NCBI GenBank assembly: GCA_001600095.1
Contig: BCIX01000002.1
Span: forward strand, 2,108,001 to 2,172,000
DNA from: Bullera alba
Lineage: Eukaryota; Basidiomycota; Tremellomycetes; Tremellales; Bulleraceae
Length of the DNA: 64,000 nucleotides
Reading direction: 5' to 3'
The notes beneath the pieces are model-generated. The model was not told the origin of the DNA, did not search any database, and was given only the letters and a program-made list of their open reading frames with translations. How positions within the stretch are numbered: position 1 is the first letter of the stretch; the number at the start of each line of letters is the position of its first letter. Shown here one piece after another: positions 34,211-45,132 of this stretch. The translations under genes and the position numbers were made by a program.

Positions 34211-35430
34211 TCATGCTTTGGGCTCGTAGGGGTACGTTTCCTTCCAGTGTCTAGCGATATCCTCCCTGGTCGCAAACCAAACATCATCAAAGGACGAAAA
34301 GTGCTCCACCATCCTCTTCAAAGCCTGGAATCGACCTGGCCGTCCGATCCACCGCGAATGAAGGGCAACGGTGATGTATGCTGATTTTCCCTCGAGTCCC
34401 TCCTCTCTGATCGTGCTGTATAGGATCATCAGACTCTGTCGGCCTAAGTGCTTTGAGCAACCTACGTGAAAGCGTCGATACAGTGCTGGGCGAAAGCATC
34501 ATCTGATCCAACTTGTCCTTGCCAGAACTTGAAGTCGTTCTGCAGAACGCTGTCAGCTGCAAGACTCTATTCGACTCATAACCACTCACACAGTCTAGGG
34601 AGTAAGGCATCATGACCAGGCCCTCCTCCTTCTCGCCCCCGGGCATGGTGGTCCAGTAAGGCAGATCATCGGCATAGGTGTCGGCCCAGTAAAGAAGCTC
34701 GTGACCGAGCTCTCTGTACACTTTGGCGACCAAGGGGGCAGACCTATCGGATGGTCTACCATAGAACCACTGATCTCAGGTCAGTCCAGTGTTAGAGTTG
34801 GCTGCGAAGATCGCTTACCCCGACAGGAACTTTGCCTGTTGGTGAGGTCGTCTTGAACGCTTGGACCGCTTTGCGGATGTATTCCTCTTCTTCTTCGGCC
34901 GTCATGCCGGTGTAAGGTTTCCACTGAGGAGGAATCATATCAGTGTCTTTCTCGAGAAGAATGAAGCTCGGTTCGGTACTCACCTTGTAGCAATGCGAGG
35001 CTACTTCGTGCCCGTTCTTTTCAGCGTACTCCGCTACAGCGGGGTTCCTCTCGAATGCCCTACCGACAGCGTAGAAGGTGATTGGGATGTCGTGCTTCTT
35101 GAAAAGCCTCATGATTCTCCATACCGCTGCCCGGGATCCGTAGTCAAACTGAGACTCAGTGGCTGGGTCTCGTTTACCCATCTCCACAGCAAGCACGGTG
35201 CCGAATTCGTGCAGAACCGTTTCGGCGTGTTCATCACCATCTTCCGGACTTCTCTCTCCTCCTTCCTCATAGTTGAGGACAACTTACAGCCCAGTCAGTG
35301 CTGCGATTCCCGGCTACTCTCCTCTGCACTCACAGTTGACAGCGATTTTGGCGCCCTTCGGCCATTTGGCATCAGGTCGGTCGGGGCCGTAGCCGAAAAG
35401 GTCTCTGTCCATCCAGGCGACGTCGGTCAT
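34211..35430 (-). CDS. Polysaccharide-deacetylase-fold hydrolase, PuuE/cyclic-amide type
   Basis: Six exons: 35334-35430, 34984-35282, 34819-34923, 34590-34769, 34466-34539, 34211-34433, giving 325 residues. The sequence follows the PuuE branch of the NodB fold: FGYGPDRPDAKWPKGAKIAV, VLNYEEGGER, FDYGSRAAVWRI, GHEVASHCYKW, WFYGRPS, DTYADDLPYW, MPYSLDCNDFKF and HSRWIGRPGR. Bacterial PuuE is a metal-independent allantoinase, and cyclic imide hydrolases belong to the same branch. A role opening a cyclic amide or imide is therefore more likely than chitin deacetylation; there is no signal peptide. The last acceptor (GACAGAG|T) was chosen by frame. It is head-to-head with the MFS transporter. Confidence 0.85.
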
Positions 35431-35823
35431 TTTGGCAGGGGAGGTCGTCGAGGTTGAAGTGCTTAGGTGGGGTGTGTTTAACAGAATTTGGAGTGTGTGT
35501 TGGGTCCGTCATCTCAGCATGCACTGAGGACTGTTATAGCTGGAGGAGTTGCTGCTTGCTGGAGTCTCGAAGATCCTTATCTTTTCCGGAGGGGCCGTCG
35601 TTCGGAAAGCTGATCGGGCTAGATTGCGAATTTGCGAGTTCCGAGCGGAATGCCTCGGCCAAGATCCAGGACTTGCAGTCTTTGTCTATGCGTTTTCAGT
35701 ACTGACAAGCTCCTCCTGTGTGGTCGCTCGAGCACCGGGGGTATGTATAGAGTGCTTCAAAGACTTGAGGTATGAAAGGAAACCAGAACTCAAGTCTGAG
35801 AGCTTCAAGTCGAGATCACCGCC
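35431..35823. promoter_or_regulatory. Divergent promoter, PuuE-like hydrolase / MFS
   Basis: Contains TTCCGGA (35584-35590), TTCGGAA (35601-35607) and the inverted repeat TTCCG-AG-CGGAA (35639-35650), the same half-site as in the amidase/OYE promoter but with a 2-bp spacer. Confidence 0.55.
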
Positions 35824-38034
35824 ATGGCCGAATTGCCAAAAATCGTTCTACAGGAACAGACAAATACGCTCTCCCGGCCGAAGCTGCTTCTTCTGTTTTT
35901 GGGCTTGCAGACCGCCTTGTTCATCTCGTTCATCGACTCCACCAGTGTCAGTACGGTACTACCCATTATAGCAAGAGATCTGGATGCTGCAGACTCCATC
36001 ACATGGGCTGGAACGGCGTTCTTGGTCGCCAACACTAGTTTTCAGGTCATCACTTCGAGACTATCGGATTGTCTCGGTCGGAAAGTTGTCTTGCTCGGAT
36101 CCCTGTGAGCGGAGTCGATTCTCGGTAACACTCGCGTAGAGCTAACGCGAGCTGTAGGGCGCTCTTCGGCTTTGGAGACTTGATTGCTGGTTTCGCAAAG
36201 AATGCTGTCTGGCTGTACTGCGGTAGAGCGGTTGCGGGCATCGGAGGAGGCGGGATCAACTCTTTATCCATGATCATCGTGTCCGATGTGGTCACCGTGA
36301 GAGAAAGAGGAAAATATCTCACACTATTGGGCATCGGGATCGCTGGAGGATCGGGTGAGCCGAGGACTGTTTCTATTGGCTCAGCTGCCAAGCTGACTTC
36401 AGATTCAGGCGTCGGACCTTTCATTGGAGCGATCCTAGCTGAGAAGGCCAAATGGAACTGGGTCTTCTGGATGATGGCTCCAAGTAGGTCACGCGTCACA
36501 TCTCGGAGCTGTCTCACGACTGACCGCCTAATTTACAGTGGCCGCTCTGACCATGGCGCTTATACAGTTCACTCTACCTCAAAAGCCGTTAACGGGTAAT
36601 CTGAAGGAGAAGCTGCAACACATGGATTGGCTCGGCAGCCTCCTGAGCTTGACCATGATCGTCTGCATTCTGGCAAGTACACTTGTAACGAATGACGCTT
36701 ACCTCCGTTTCCCAGGTCCCACTCAGTGGTGGGGGATCAACCTTTGCTTGGCAATCTCCTGTTGTTATCGTCTTGTTCATCGTTGGAGGATTGGCTTCGG
36801 CGGCATTTGTATGGGTGGAAGCCAAGGTTGCCGGGCTGCCCCTAATTCCTGGTAGACTGTGAGTCGATACTAGTAAAGACTGCCGTTGCTGATCAGTGCA
36901 CCTGTGTTAGTCTGAAGAACCGCAATATCGCCTTGCTCCTCTTCCAGACGTGGCTAGTTGGCATGGTCTTCTACGGGGGCAGTGAGTTTGACTCTCCAGT
37001 ACGCGAACAAAACTGACTGCCGATCTCACATAGTCTACTTCACCCCTCTGTACCTTCAAAACGTCCTGGAGTATGATGCGATCACCTCCGCGGCTTTGCT
37101 CCTCCCCCTCGTTTTGAGTCAAGTTCTCACGACGACCATTTCGGGTTTCGTGGTCAAGTACACGAATCGGACTTGGGCTTCCTTCTTCTTCGGCTTTGTC
37201 CTCTGGACGGCAGGCCAGGGCGCTCAGTTGTGTTTCGGCCCAGACACGCACAAGGGTGTGGTCGTAGGGGTGTTGTTGCTACAAGGATTGGGCATCGGCT
37301 CGACTATTCAAAGTAGTAAGTGATACCAGGTCGATCTCCCCGTTGGCACCGAAGCTCACCGTCGCAGCCCTTGTCCTTGCTCAAGTCTCTGGGCCGAACT
37401 CGGACCGAGCTGCAGTCACGGGAGTGAGAAAGTGAGTTGATTTGTCTCTTCGGTCCACTTGAGATGGGCTGACTGTGCGATAGTTTTGCCAGAACAGTGA
37501 GTGCTTGAGGGATATACATCGCTAAACCAGTAGAGCGGAGGAGCGATCGGACTCGCTATGAGCAACGTCATCCTGCAGAACGTCTTCATACAGCGACTTC
37601 CGACAGATCTACCCAAGGACCTCCGGGAGTCTCTGCAAAAGAGCTTTGACATACCGCAATCCATCGATCAGGGTGTGGAACGAGGCATCCGACTCGCCTG
37701 TGAGTACATGTTTGGCAACACACAGGGAACTCATTGATTGCAGATATGGCGGGTCTCAAGAACGTATTCATCCTCTTCGTGCCCGTGGTCGGAGTATGTT
37801 TGTTGCTCTGCTTCTTGGTCAAGGTGCGTCTCTGGTCTCTTCGTCGAGGTGCTACAGCACACTCTGATTGCAAATTAGGATCTGCCGCTGGAAACGCCGA
37901 AAAAGCCGGACTCCGAGGAACTGGCAGACTCGCCGGCAGAATCAGAATCGACCATCAGTGTCGATGCAGTGACTTTGCCCTCTGACGGCCGAGAGTCCTT
38001 CCTAGACGCCGATAAGGAGAAGACCAACTCGTAG
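35824..38034 (+). CDS. MFS transporter, DHA14-like
   Basis: Twelve exons: 35824-36104, 36158-36354, 36409-36483, 36539-36672, 36716-36858, 36911-36981, 37034-37315, 37368-37431, 37484-37496, 37534-37699, 37744-37823, 37879-38034, giving 553 residues. Hydrophobic helices account for about 14 spans, with family motifs FISFIDSTSVSTVLP in helix 1, the LSDCLGRK loop, GRAVAGIGGGGI in helix 4, PLRL-like PGRLLKNRN, and GPNSDRAAVTGVRNFART late in the protein. The C-terminal tail is acidic and cytosolic. One intron (36673-36715) must use a GC donor (CTG|GCAAGT) to keep the frame, and one exon is only 13 nt. Exporter or importer of the cluster's substrate; direction unknown. Confidence 0.88.
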
Positions 38035-38314
38035 ATAGACCATAGCATGCACCGTATCTTGACCGATGACCGGGACAGTCAGAGACAAGAGTCCAAGGTC
38101 ATCTGGCTGATCAAGCCGATTCCGACGCTTCCGATACAGCTTCGCGCCGGGCCGAGTGGTCTACTGGGCTCTTCCCGATGAGGTCATCCGCAGATTTCGG
38201 TTGCGGTTGGCCATGGTCACTCGATCTTCCCTCTTCCATCGCGACTACTCTGGGATCCTTACCTTACTATCGTCATCTGCACTCACATTGACCGACGATA
38301 CGACATAGACTATC

Positions 38315-39698
38315 ATGGCCCCTTCAACAATGAGACGATATACCTTGGCTCACAGAAACGGCATAGACGGACTGAAGCTCGAGACAGATGCACCTCTGCC
38401 CGAGCTGAGATCTTCGACAGATGTGAGTAGCAGCGCTGTGTCCTTAAATAGCTGGGATCTCATCTGACTGCTCCTCAAGATTCGTATCAACATCAGATCA
38501 CTATCTCTGAACGCTAGGGATCTACAGATCGTGACCAATGACTACCCTGCTCCCCACTCCGTACCCCAGAATGTGGTCCCAGTTTCCGGTGAGCTGAGGC
38601 CCGACCGACATTCTGATCAGCTTTGCTGACATGGACACAGATGGTAGTGGGGTCGTCGAGTCGGTGGGAACTGACGTGACAATGTTCAAGGTCGGAGACA
38701 GAGTCACCCCGGTGTTCCCTCAGGGCCATCATTATGTGAGTTCGCATAAATTGCTGTGAACTCAGCTCATGTCCCGACAGGAGGAAGATCTGGCTCTCCG
38801 AAGCTTGAAAAGAGGACTGGGAGGTGCCATAGATGGTGTTGCCGCCGAGTACTTTGTTTGCGACCAGGAAGAGGCGATCCTTATTCCTGCCAACTTCACC
38901 TTTGCGGACGCCTCCACGATACCCGTTGCCATGGGCACGGCCTGGTCCAGTCTGTTCTCTCATCAGCCTCGACTGCAATCTGGACAGACTGTTCTCTGCC
39001 TCGGGACCGGAGGAGTCTCACTTTGCGCCGCACAGGTGGGTAACCCGAGTATAGGAGCAACACTGACAGCGTAGATCGCCTTGATCTCCGGAGCCAAGGT
39101 CATTCTGACTTCGTCCTCTCAAACCAAGCTGGACAGGGCGAAAACTCTCCTACAGCCCCTCCTGGCATCTAATGCGCCTGAGACGACTCTCCAAACGATC
39201 GACTACTCCAAGATTGACAAGTGGGATGAGGAGGCTAGACGTCTGAACGGCGGCAAGGGAGTGGACTTTGTCATTGAGATTGCGGGCCGAGGCACAATTG
39301 CCAGGAGTGTACGAAGCACCAAGCAAGGCGGACTGGTGGCAGTGTCGGGCTACATGAGCGATTACAAAGCTATCCCTGATCATATCATCCAGGAAGGTGA
39401 GTGTTGAGAAGTATGTTTGGCGTCTGAGAAGGCTGACTGGCTGCCAGATCTCGCAAAGGTCATCCTGTACAGTGCTGCTTCTGTCCGTGGCGTCTTTGTG
39501 TGTAACAGAGAAGATCTCAAGACTATGGTCTCGGCTCTGGAGACCGGGGGTGTGAAACCGGTCATTGATAAGGTGAGCTTACTCGACGCAAGGACATGTG
39601 CTCATCGCTCTCAGGTTTTCCCTTTCGAGAAGCTGCAGGACGCATACGATTACATGGCCAAAGGTCAGCATTTCGGCAAGATTTGCATAGATTTGTAG
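38315..39698 (+). CDS. Zinc-type alcohol dehydrogenase / MDR oxidoreductase
   Basis: Seven exons: 38315-38422, 38480-38588, 38641-38735, 38781-39035, 39075-39396, 39448-39572, 39615-39698, giving 365 residues. GroES-like N-terminal domain (LNARDLQIVTNDYP, VPVSDGSGVVESVG, FKVGDRVTPVF), then a Rossmann fold with GTGGVSLCAAQIA and a C-terminal QHFGKICIDL. The usual Cys ligand of classical alcohol dehydrogenases is not seen, so it may be a zinc-free NADPH-dependent reductase of the medium-chain superfamily. Its 280-bp promoter after the MFS gene carries two TTCCGA motifs (38120, 38129). Confidence 0.88.
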
Positions 39699-40315
39699 AC
39701 TTGCATTACTATGCAGAGGTCTCTACTTGATTGCATTCAGTCTGCTAAGATGGGCTCCCTATCCGCATCGAGTCAGGGTCGCCCTCTACGGACTCCGTAG
39801 CAACCACCCGGCCGGACTCGATAACAGATGTCTAAACTCCGCCGTGACCGTCTCGGTCCTTAGGTAAAACTGGTGGCCGTAGAACCGGGTGACCTTGATC
39901 GATCGTCCCTCTTGGGCGCTTGAGCTTCTATGACAGGGGACAAGATGCACTGTTCCGGACCTCCATACACTGACCATGATAGAGGCTACCGTTGCAAAGC
40001 CTCTGTAGCGATTGGGCGGAGCTACCAGTCTATCGGCTATCGGACCGGCGAGACGTGGCCGAAAAGACGGCCGACTTTGGTGATAACCCGAAGCGTTGTC
40101 TATCTCGATACCCACTTCTCGACTTGCCTCTATCACCTGATGTCTACATGTCGCACAGTGTCCTATACAGTAGGCTGGAGTGTACACATCACTCCCTATC
40201 GGTGGCCTTCCCGATAGCGATATCGATTGTGACACCTCAACGGCCATATAAGCCAGGCTGTCACCTGTAAGCTCAAGGCCATTCCATCTTTCCCCGCGAC
40301 AACTCTCAATCGATC
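39699..40315. other. Intergenic, promoter of the sugar-porter gene
   Basis: No coding frame. Contains TTCCGGA at 39953-39959 and a TATA box close to the transporter start. Confidence 0.45.
40247..40252 (+). promoter_or_regulatory. TATA box, sugar-porter gene
   Basis: TATAAG in the context CCATATAAG, about 70 bp upstream of the ATG. Confidence 0.5.
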
Positions 40316-42031
40316 ATGTCCATCTACAAAGGCATCACCCCCCGGGGATATGTGGTCATGTTCATGGCCTCCATTGGAGGTTTCCTATTCGTAAGTCAGG
40401 TGTGAGGGCCATCTTCAGTTGACTGAACGCTGACGGCTGTAGGGGTTCGACAACGGATGGTGGGGAACGGTCCTTGGTGAAAAGGCATTCCTCTGTGACT
40501 ATGGAGGCGTCGTGGTCACCGCAGGAGTCGAATCATGTGCTCTTTCGGCTTCCCGGCAATCAGCCGGTACGGGGGTGGGAGCGGCTGGTATCATGATTGG
40601 ATGCGCCCTCGCAATGTACCTCAACAACCTGCTCGGTCGTAAGAAGTCGCTATTCGCTACCGCCATCATCTCCATCATCGGCATCATCGTCGAGATGACC
40701 TCGGCTCTAGGAAAGACCTCCGAAGCCCGCTTTGGCCAGTTTGTTGCCGGCAAAGTCATCAACTCAATTGCCATGGGTCTCGCCGCCAACATCATCCCGC
40801 TCTACTTGTCAGAGACTTCGATCCCATCGGCCAGAGGTTTCGTCATCAACATGTACCAGACTATCCAGATTGTCGGTGTTATCGTCGCCTCCGGAAGTGT
40901 TTACGCTGTCGCAACTCGACTCGACCAGTCCGCTTACCTCATCCCAATGGGCATCCAGGCTATCGCACCATCATTCATGCTCATCCTGGGTGGATTCATC
41001 CCCGAGTCCCCTCGTTGGCTGATTTGGGCTGGGTGAGCTCCATCCATTTTTGAACCTAGTCCATGATACTGATATTCTGAAAGCCGCAACGAAGAAGCTG
41101 TCGTCGCTGCCAACACCCTGTTCCGAACCGAAAGCAATGGTTTTGACGGAGAGGCCTACTGCGACAAGCTCATTGTTGCCTTCCAAGAGGAGCGAGAACT
41201 GGCCAAGTCACTCGGATGGAGCGACCTCTTCCGTCAACCAGATCTCCGTCGACTTCTCATCGCTACCGGTGTTCAATCCCTTCAACAGGCCCAGGGTTCG
41301 TCGTACATGACCAACTACATCGTCTCGTTCCTCATCGGAGTCGGTGTGGTCAACTACTTCCCGATCGTCATGGCCCTTTACTGCTTGTACTGTGAGTAGC
41401 TTCCTGAGTAAGCACAGGTGTGGTACTGACAGCTTTCGCAGTCGTCGCCATCACCACCGGTTACTTCCTCCCGGACATGATGGGTCGAAGAAAGATCCTC
41501 ATTTCAACGTCAATCGTCTGCGCCCTATGTCTGATCATCGTTGCCATCCTCACCACCACCTTTGCCGACCCGTCCAGCTCCGTGCAAAAGGCGTCCATTG
41601 CTCTCATCTTCATCTGGTACTTCAGCTTTGGTGCCCAAGGACCTGTCATCTGGATCGTCACAGCCGAAAGCGCCCCAACCCGAAACCGAGAAAAGGTCCT
41701 CGGTCTCGCGACGTTTTTGGGTTTCGGAGTCCAGCTCATCATCCTCTTCGTCTCGCCCTACCTCCAAGACCCGGGCTACGGCAACCTTGGTTCCAAGATC
41801 GGTTTCCTCTGGGGTGCCTTCTCCGTCGTCATGGTGGCCTTCGCCTTCTTCTTTGTGCCAGAGTACAAGGGTTTCTCGCTCGAGCAGCTCGACTACCTCT
41901 TCCAGCAGGGCGTGCCGACCAGAAAGTTCAAGGGGTACCACTTCGACGACGATGTCCTCGCCAACGATGTGCAGACCGAGGTACTCGAGGGATCGGACAA
42001 GGAGAAGGAGGCCTATGGGGTGGACAAGTAG
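40316..42031 (+). CDS. Sugar-porter-family MFS transporter
   Basis: Four exons: 40316-40390, 40443-41032, 41084-41391, 41442-42031, giving 520 residues. Twelve-helix sugar porter signatures are present: GGFLFGFDNGWWGTVLG in helix 1, the LLGRKKS loop, PESPRWLIWAGRNEEA after helix 6, LQQAQGSSYMTNY in helix 7, MMGRRK, and VTAESAPTRNRE late. Imports a hexose or related small polar solute across the plasma membrane; the substrate is unknown. The C-terminal cytosolic tail is acidic. Overlapping frames of 170-240 codons in 41344-42072 are shadows. Confidence 0.93.
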
Positions 42032-42442
42032 GTTTGATTTTGGGTGAGATATATGAGTATTCTCGGATCTAAGGCAGTCTTGTACGTCCCGTTTCCGATA
42101 AGTTTTGTATGGACCAGGGTATCAGTTGTCATACAGTCAGATCGTGAGCTTCCGCACTTCAATTCCATAGAGGCTTCATCGATCATGCATAGGAGTACAG
42201 TGCAAACATGGCTGTTTCCACCATACCTGCAAGGTTGCATCACCGAGGTAACGTGTACCGAGTCGGAATGAGTGCCTCCTCATCGGACCCGGATTGACCG
42301 GAGCGTTAATCGGATTGATGGAGTGGACATCGACCAACCTTGACGTTTGACTTTGAACATAGTTGCCAGTAGTGGTCGTGTGGTTGTGCTCCGCTTGGCC
42401 GTCCTCGTTGCCGCCAACTCATCGCGATCGGCCTCCGTGGCA
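42032..42442. promoter_or_regulatory. Promoter of regulator 2 with clustered CGGA motifs
   Basis: Five CGGA tetramers lie within about 50 bp (42264, 42284, 42290, 42299, 42311), about 130-180 bp upstream of the regulator's ATG. No coding frame. Confidence 0.45.
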
Positions 42443-45030
42443 ATGTCGCAGCTACCCGGTCCTTCAAGAACGGCCCCAAAGACAGGACAGCGGGAGATAA
42501 GGAGGTGCGATACGTCTTGCTCACTATCAGAATCGCGCATGCTCTAGCTGACGAGGCCACATGCGTCTTTAGCTGCAAGTTCTGTTACAGAAGAAAGGTA
42601 AGTTGATTCCTCGATCATTGACTATACTGCATTCACTAACTCTTCTACCTTGGTAGCTGAAGTGCGACAAGCAATACCCTTGCTCTAGATGTGTGAGCAG
42701 AGGCCTCGGCGAGTTATGCGAGCAGGAGTACGTGGGAGGACATGATCTTGACCTCATCCTGACAACTCATTATAGGACTGTAGTCGTCAACGGGCGGCTG
42801 GTGGGGGGTGCACTAACTGCAGACCGAAACAAGCGATGGGTGCCGACAGTTGCGGAGCTGATGGAGGAGAATAAGGCTCTACATCGGAAGATCACCTCCC
42901 AAGAGAAGATGATGCAGAGCATGGGGCACTCGCCCGGCCATGGGACTCACGATCCTACAAATTCCTCAATCTCCCGATCAAGGAGGGGTAGAACGGAAGA
43001 TCGGGAGCAGGACGGGTATAGTCGCCGATCTACATCGAGAGCATCGACCGCGCAAACAGAGGACGAGATGGAGATTGCCGATTCCAAAGACAGCGAGGAG
43101 GACCTGGCTCCAATCCGACAAGTCTTTGGCTTAACGGATCAAGAAGTCGTGGCCGGTCAGCAGGTAGGCTGCGACAGCGAGGGCGTTGCTAATCCGCTGT
43201 AGCCCCTACATCTTTTCACACAGCCTAGTGCCCAGACGATCCAGTCCTTGCGCAGCCTAGTGCCCCAACGGCAGAGTGGAGACCTGGTCCGGTTCCACTG
43301 CAAGTATCTTCACTGGATTCACGGTGTCTTTCACATACCCTCGTTCCTTCGAGATCACGATATATGGGTAGCCGACTTGGCCTTGGGAAGGGGTGATGAG
43401 GAGCCTTATGACTATTTTGCGCTGTGTGAGCATCGAGGAACCGCTTCGTTCCGATGGGCAGCTGATATGCTATTATAGACTTTGCTATCATCGCTTGCAG
43501 CCTTCACTTCATGAGCGAGGAGGAGGCAATGTCTTTGGGGTACAGTATAGGTAAGCCGGGTGCTCGTTGAGCGAGTGGACGATGCTGATCAAGGAATGTA
43601 GAGACTCTCGAGATGCTACCTCGATTCTGGTTCGACACCTCGTTGAACTGCTTGCAGCTATGCGGCTTCATGCTGAATCCAACATTACGAGTCCTGCAAA
43701 CCATCTGCATTCTGCCCACTATCGCTCACGCCTTCGAGTGAGTCTCAATGTCGATAGGCACATAGCTGACGCTCAGTCGATCGATGTATCTCGCCTCAAT
43801 GATGCACAGCGCCCTAGGTTTGGCTCGTGACCTGAAGATACACCTGCTCCGCGATGAGAGCTCATCGAAACGCTTTGGCGGTCCTATCAGATCGCAGATT
43901 GCCAGGCGTATATGGTGGTGTCTGATGATAGCCGATAGGTAAGATTGCTTCATGGCGATAAAACGCATTCAAACTGACAGCTTCTAGCTTGACTCCCGGT
44001 GCGCAGCATCCCTTCCACTTGGTGTATCCCGGTGAGTGATCATCTGGTATCTTTGGATTACCGATTTGACAGGAAATTTCCAGCCGCTTGGACAACAGCG
44101 CCAGCCAACCTGAACGACGCAGACCTCTTGGACGGTCAGCCTATCGTTCCTCGGCCTTTGGGTCAAGTCACATGCGTCTCCCAGTAAGCGCCCACTCCCT
44201 CATATCTCGATTACTTGTACTGATCGGTTCACAGCTTGTTGCTCATGGGCCGAGTGGCTAACATCTTCCGAGACTACTGTCATTCGTTTTCCAACGATCA
44301 GTCGGTCAAGTCCATACTCCGGAATGTCAAGCAGTTTGACGACCAGCTGCTCCATGTGCACCAAGATCTACCCGAGCTCAAGCCTGTCCCCGGCGAGACA
44401 TACAAGCTGGAATACGATGAGCACGGCGGCTTTGTGTGGCATTCCTGGTCCAGATACCTCTGGTTATCGGCGATACCTGGTATGCGCATTCAACTATGGC
44501 GATACTGCCTGGATAGGAGCTACAAGGACGAACGTTTCGCCGAGGCCAGGTCCATCTGCCTTGCCGCCTCACGAGACCTGATCACCGCCGCCAAGACACC
44601 TGTGCCGAGTATATTCCGGAAGAACTGGCACGTCTTCAGCTACACCGTGATGGCGGGAACGATACTTGGCACCGAACTCGTCCGTCGACCGGATAGGACC
44701 TCGCTCGAATCCTTGGAAGCGGAAGTACTCGACGTGCTACAACTTCTCAAACAGGAGTCCAGACCAAACGCCATGGTGAACAGGGGAATCGACATCTTGG
44801 AGAACATGCTCGACGTCTACCGGTCGACTTCGCCGAGACATAGCCAAAATGCTGATGCTTTGCCGTACCCGGAGGAGCTTTTTCAACCAGATATCGCCGA
44901 TCCTTGGGGACTGTACGGGACTGATGCGACAATGCCTGATCTCTTCTACCCGATCTTCGATCCCTCAGCCTGGCCACTTGGTGATCTCGATGTGCAGAAT
45001 TTCGAAGGGGCAGGGACCAGCTCGGGATGA
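42443..45030 (+). CDS. Zn2Cys6 transcription factor 2
   Basis: Eleven exons: 42443-42504, 42573-42597, 42657-42727, 42776-43163, 43224-43425, 43479-43550, 43602-43737, 43777-43938, 43988-44031, 44084-44183, 44235-45030, giving 685 residues. The zinc cluster near residue 22 is canonical (C-x2-C-x6-C-x5-C-x2-C-x8-C) and is split over three exons. An acidic/basic linker follows, then the fungal-specific transcription factor domain (YLHWIHGVFHIPSFL, MHSALGLARDLKIH, RRIWWCLMIAD, PANLNDADLL). The acceptor at 44083 was picked by frame over an earlier AG, and the 48-nt intron at 42728-42775 could be retained without a frameshift. Second candidate regulator of the cluster. Confidence 0.88.
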
Positions 45031-45132
45031 ACGTGCTCTCGGAGGCTAGGGCGGCGAAGTAGGCTAGACTTGTGCAATGCATGCAGATACAAGATGGTTT
45101 TCATTAAAATGAGGGCCGTAAGCAGTAGACAT

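Noticed and set aside
36661..36855. Reading the transporter through a GT donor at 36681
   Set aside because: It gives a cysteine/tryptophan-rich non-membrane frame ending in a stop, unlike any MFS helix; the GC-donor reading restores membrane helices.
41344..42072. 242-, 168- and 138-codon frames overlapping the sugar transporter
   Set aside because: Ser/Arg/His-rich shadow frames of a well-defined MFS exon.
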